Assembly: GCA_016719635.1 (NCBI GenBank)
Contig: JADJYT010000001.1
Coordinates: forward strand, 620,001 to 684,000
From: Sphingobacteriales bacterium
GTDB lineage: Bacteria > Bacteroidota > Bacteroidia > Chitinophagales > JADIYW01
Direction of reading: 5' to 3'
DNA: 64,000 bases
Each line of letters starts with the position of its first letter. Position 1 is the stretch's first letter. The position numbers and the translations under genes were made by a program. The notes beneath the pieces are model-generated. The model did no database searches. It had not been told where the DNA came from and saw only the letters and a list, made by a program, of their open reading frames with translations. Shown here piece after piece: positions 63,217 through 64,000 of this stretch.

Positions 63217-64000
63217 ATGGGAAAAATAATTGGAATCGACTTAGGAACTACCAACTCGTGCGTAGCCGTTATGGAAGGCAGCGAACCGGTAGTCATTACA
63301 ACAGATGAGGGGCAAAGAACCCTGCCGTCTATCGTAGGATTTTTGGAAAATGGCGAACGTAAAGTGGGAGCTCCCGCCAAACGCCAGTCAATCACCAATC
63401 CTAAAAACACCGTCTCTTCTATTAAACGGTTTATGGGGAAACATTTCAGCGACACGACTACGGAACAAAAGTACGTTTCGTACACTGTAGAAAAAGGAGA
63501 TAATGACACCGTTCGTGTTCGTCTGCATGACAGAATGTACACGCCACAGGAAATTTCTGCCATTATTTTACAAAAATGTAAGAAAATGGCGGAAGACTAC
63601 TTAGGTCAGACAGTTACCGAAGCGGTAATCACCGTTCCTGCTTACTTTAACGACTCTGAACGTCAGGCGACCAAAGAAGCGGGTCTGATAGCCGGGTTGG
63701 ATGTAAAACGTATCATCAACGAACCAACGGCTGCAGCTTTGGCTTACGGCTTAGACAAAGGCGGCAAGGATATGAAAATTGCCGTTTATGACTTAGGTGG
63801 CGGTACTTTCGACGTATCTATCCTGGAATTGGGTGAAGGCGTTTTCGAAGTAAAATCTACCAATGGTGACGTACACTTAGGAGGTGATGATTTTGACCAA
63901 ACCATCATCGACTGGCTGGCAACCGAATTCCAGAATGAAGAACGCGTGGATCTGCGCAAAGATCCGATGGCATTACAGCGCCTGAAAGAAGCAGCCGAAA
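63217..64000 (+). CDS. dnaK: Molecular chaperone DnaK (Hsp70), C-terminus beyond window
   Basis: An open frame of 261 codons to the window edge. It starts MGKIIGIDLGTTNSCVAVME and contains the actin-fold motifs in order: SIKRFMGK, VITVPAYFNDSERQATKEAG near residue 140, INEPTAAALAYGLDKG near 168, and VYDLGGGTFDVSILELG near 190. This is the nucleotide-binding domain of DnaK; the substrate-binding domain lies outside. DnaK works with DnaJ and GrpE on unfolded proteins. The start is the ATG at 63217, about 38 nt after the sigma-54-like element. Confidence 0.97.
   Translation, partial: MGKIIGIDLGTTNSCVAVMEGSEPVVITTDEGQRTLPSIVGFLENGERKVGAPAKRQSITNPKNTVSSIKRFMGKHFSDTTTEQKYVSYTVEKGDNDTVRVRLHDRMYTPQEISAIILQKCKKMAEDYLGQTVTEAVITVPAYFNDSERQATKEAGLIAGLDVKRIINEPTAAALAYGLDKGGKDMKIAVYDLGGGTFDVSILELGEGVFEVKSTNGDVHLGGDDFDQTIIDWLATEFQNEERVDLRKDPMALQRLKEAAE

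Noticed and set aside
1..64000. CRISPR array, insertion sequence or prophage
   Set aside because: No regularly spaced direct repeats, transposase or phage structural genes are visible. The ORF6N remnant alone does not make a prophage.

Overview
The window is chromosomal DNA of a member of the phylum Bacteroidota. The evidence is many TAnnTTTG promoter -7 elements, two secreted proteases ending in type IX secretion (T9SS) sorting domains, and families largely restricted to the phylum (DUF3098, DUF4295, HU-CCDC81/SPOR, BT_3928-type DoxX, CtlX). The futalosine menaquinone route (mqnB, mqnD) and bacillithiol synthesis (bshC) fit an aerobic or facultative environmental lineage such as Chitinophagales or Cytophagales; I cannot place it more exactly. 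No phage, plasmid, insertion sequence or CRISPR array is visible. The only trace of mobile-type DNA is a decayed ORF6N-domain gene at 25.4-25.6 kb.

Layout. 0-5 kb: a coiled-coil fragment, a transglutaminase-like gene, then the envelope/RNA cluster ftsX-DUF3098-uppP-truB-ribF. 5-10 kb: elaA-like and queD, and mqnB and mqnD on either side of two membrane glycosyltransferases. 10-19 kb: a DUF922 zincin, a 1250-residue M4 metalloprotease, and a LytTR response regulator with two tandem paralogous TPR-histidine kinases. 19-27.6 kb: bshC, an SDR, ppsA, rimO, the ORF6N remnant, ftsY, the rpmB-rpmG-DUF4295 ribosomal operon and tRNA-Arg(ACG). 27.7-34.3 kb: an envelope module of a LolD-like ATPase, an HU/SPOR protein, an outer-membrane barrel (frameshifted) and a 1035-residue TPR protein. 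34.5-42.5 kb: DUF2721, rraA, ctlX, DUF3943, an M10 T9SS protease, dcd and an OmpR-type two-component pair. 42.6-50.3 kb: a hydrolase-TPR protein, DUF962, an EamA exporter, YciI, a penicillin-acylase-like enzyme, a thioesterase, a thioredoxin-like protein and a frameshifted gene. 50.3-64 kb: folP, DUF1599, a DoxX-like protein, a DppB-like permease, aroK, a SanA-like protein, a candidate zincin, a phosphoribosyltransferase, a two-gene iron-sulfur module, small lipoproteins and membrane proteins, and the start of dnaK.

Two patterns recur. First, at nine genes a TAnnTTTG or near-TAnnTTTG element ends exactly 4 nt before the start codon (5 nt at two more). This predicts leaderless mRNAs, and at several genes it decides the start against a longer reading frame. 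Second, two genes are broken by apparent single-base deletions (30952-30955, 49809-49813), and a lipoprotein gene seems to have lost one base of its start codon. These could be real lesions or consensus errors in the assembly, and raw reads would tell them apart.
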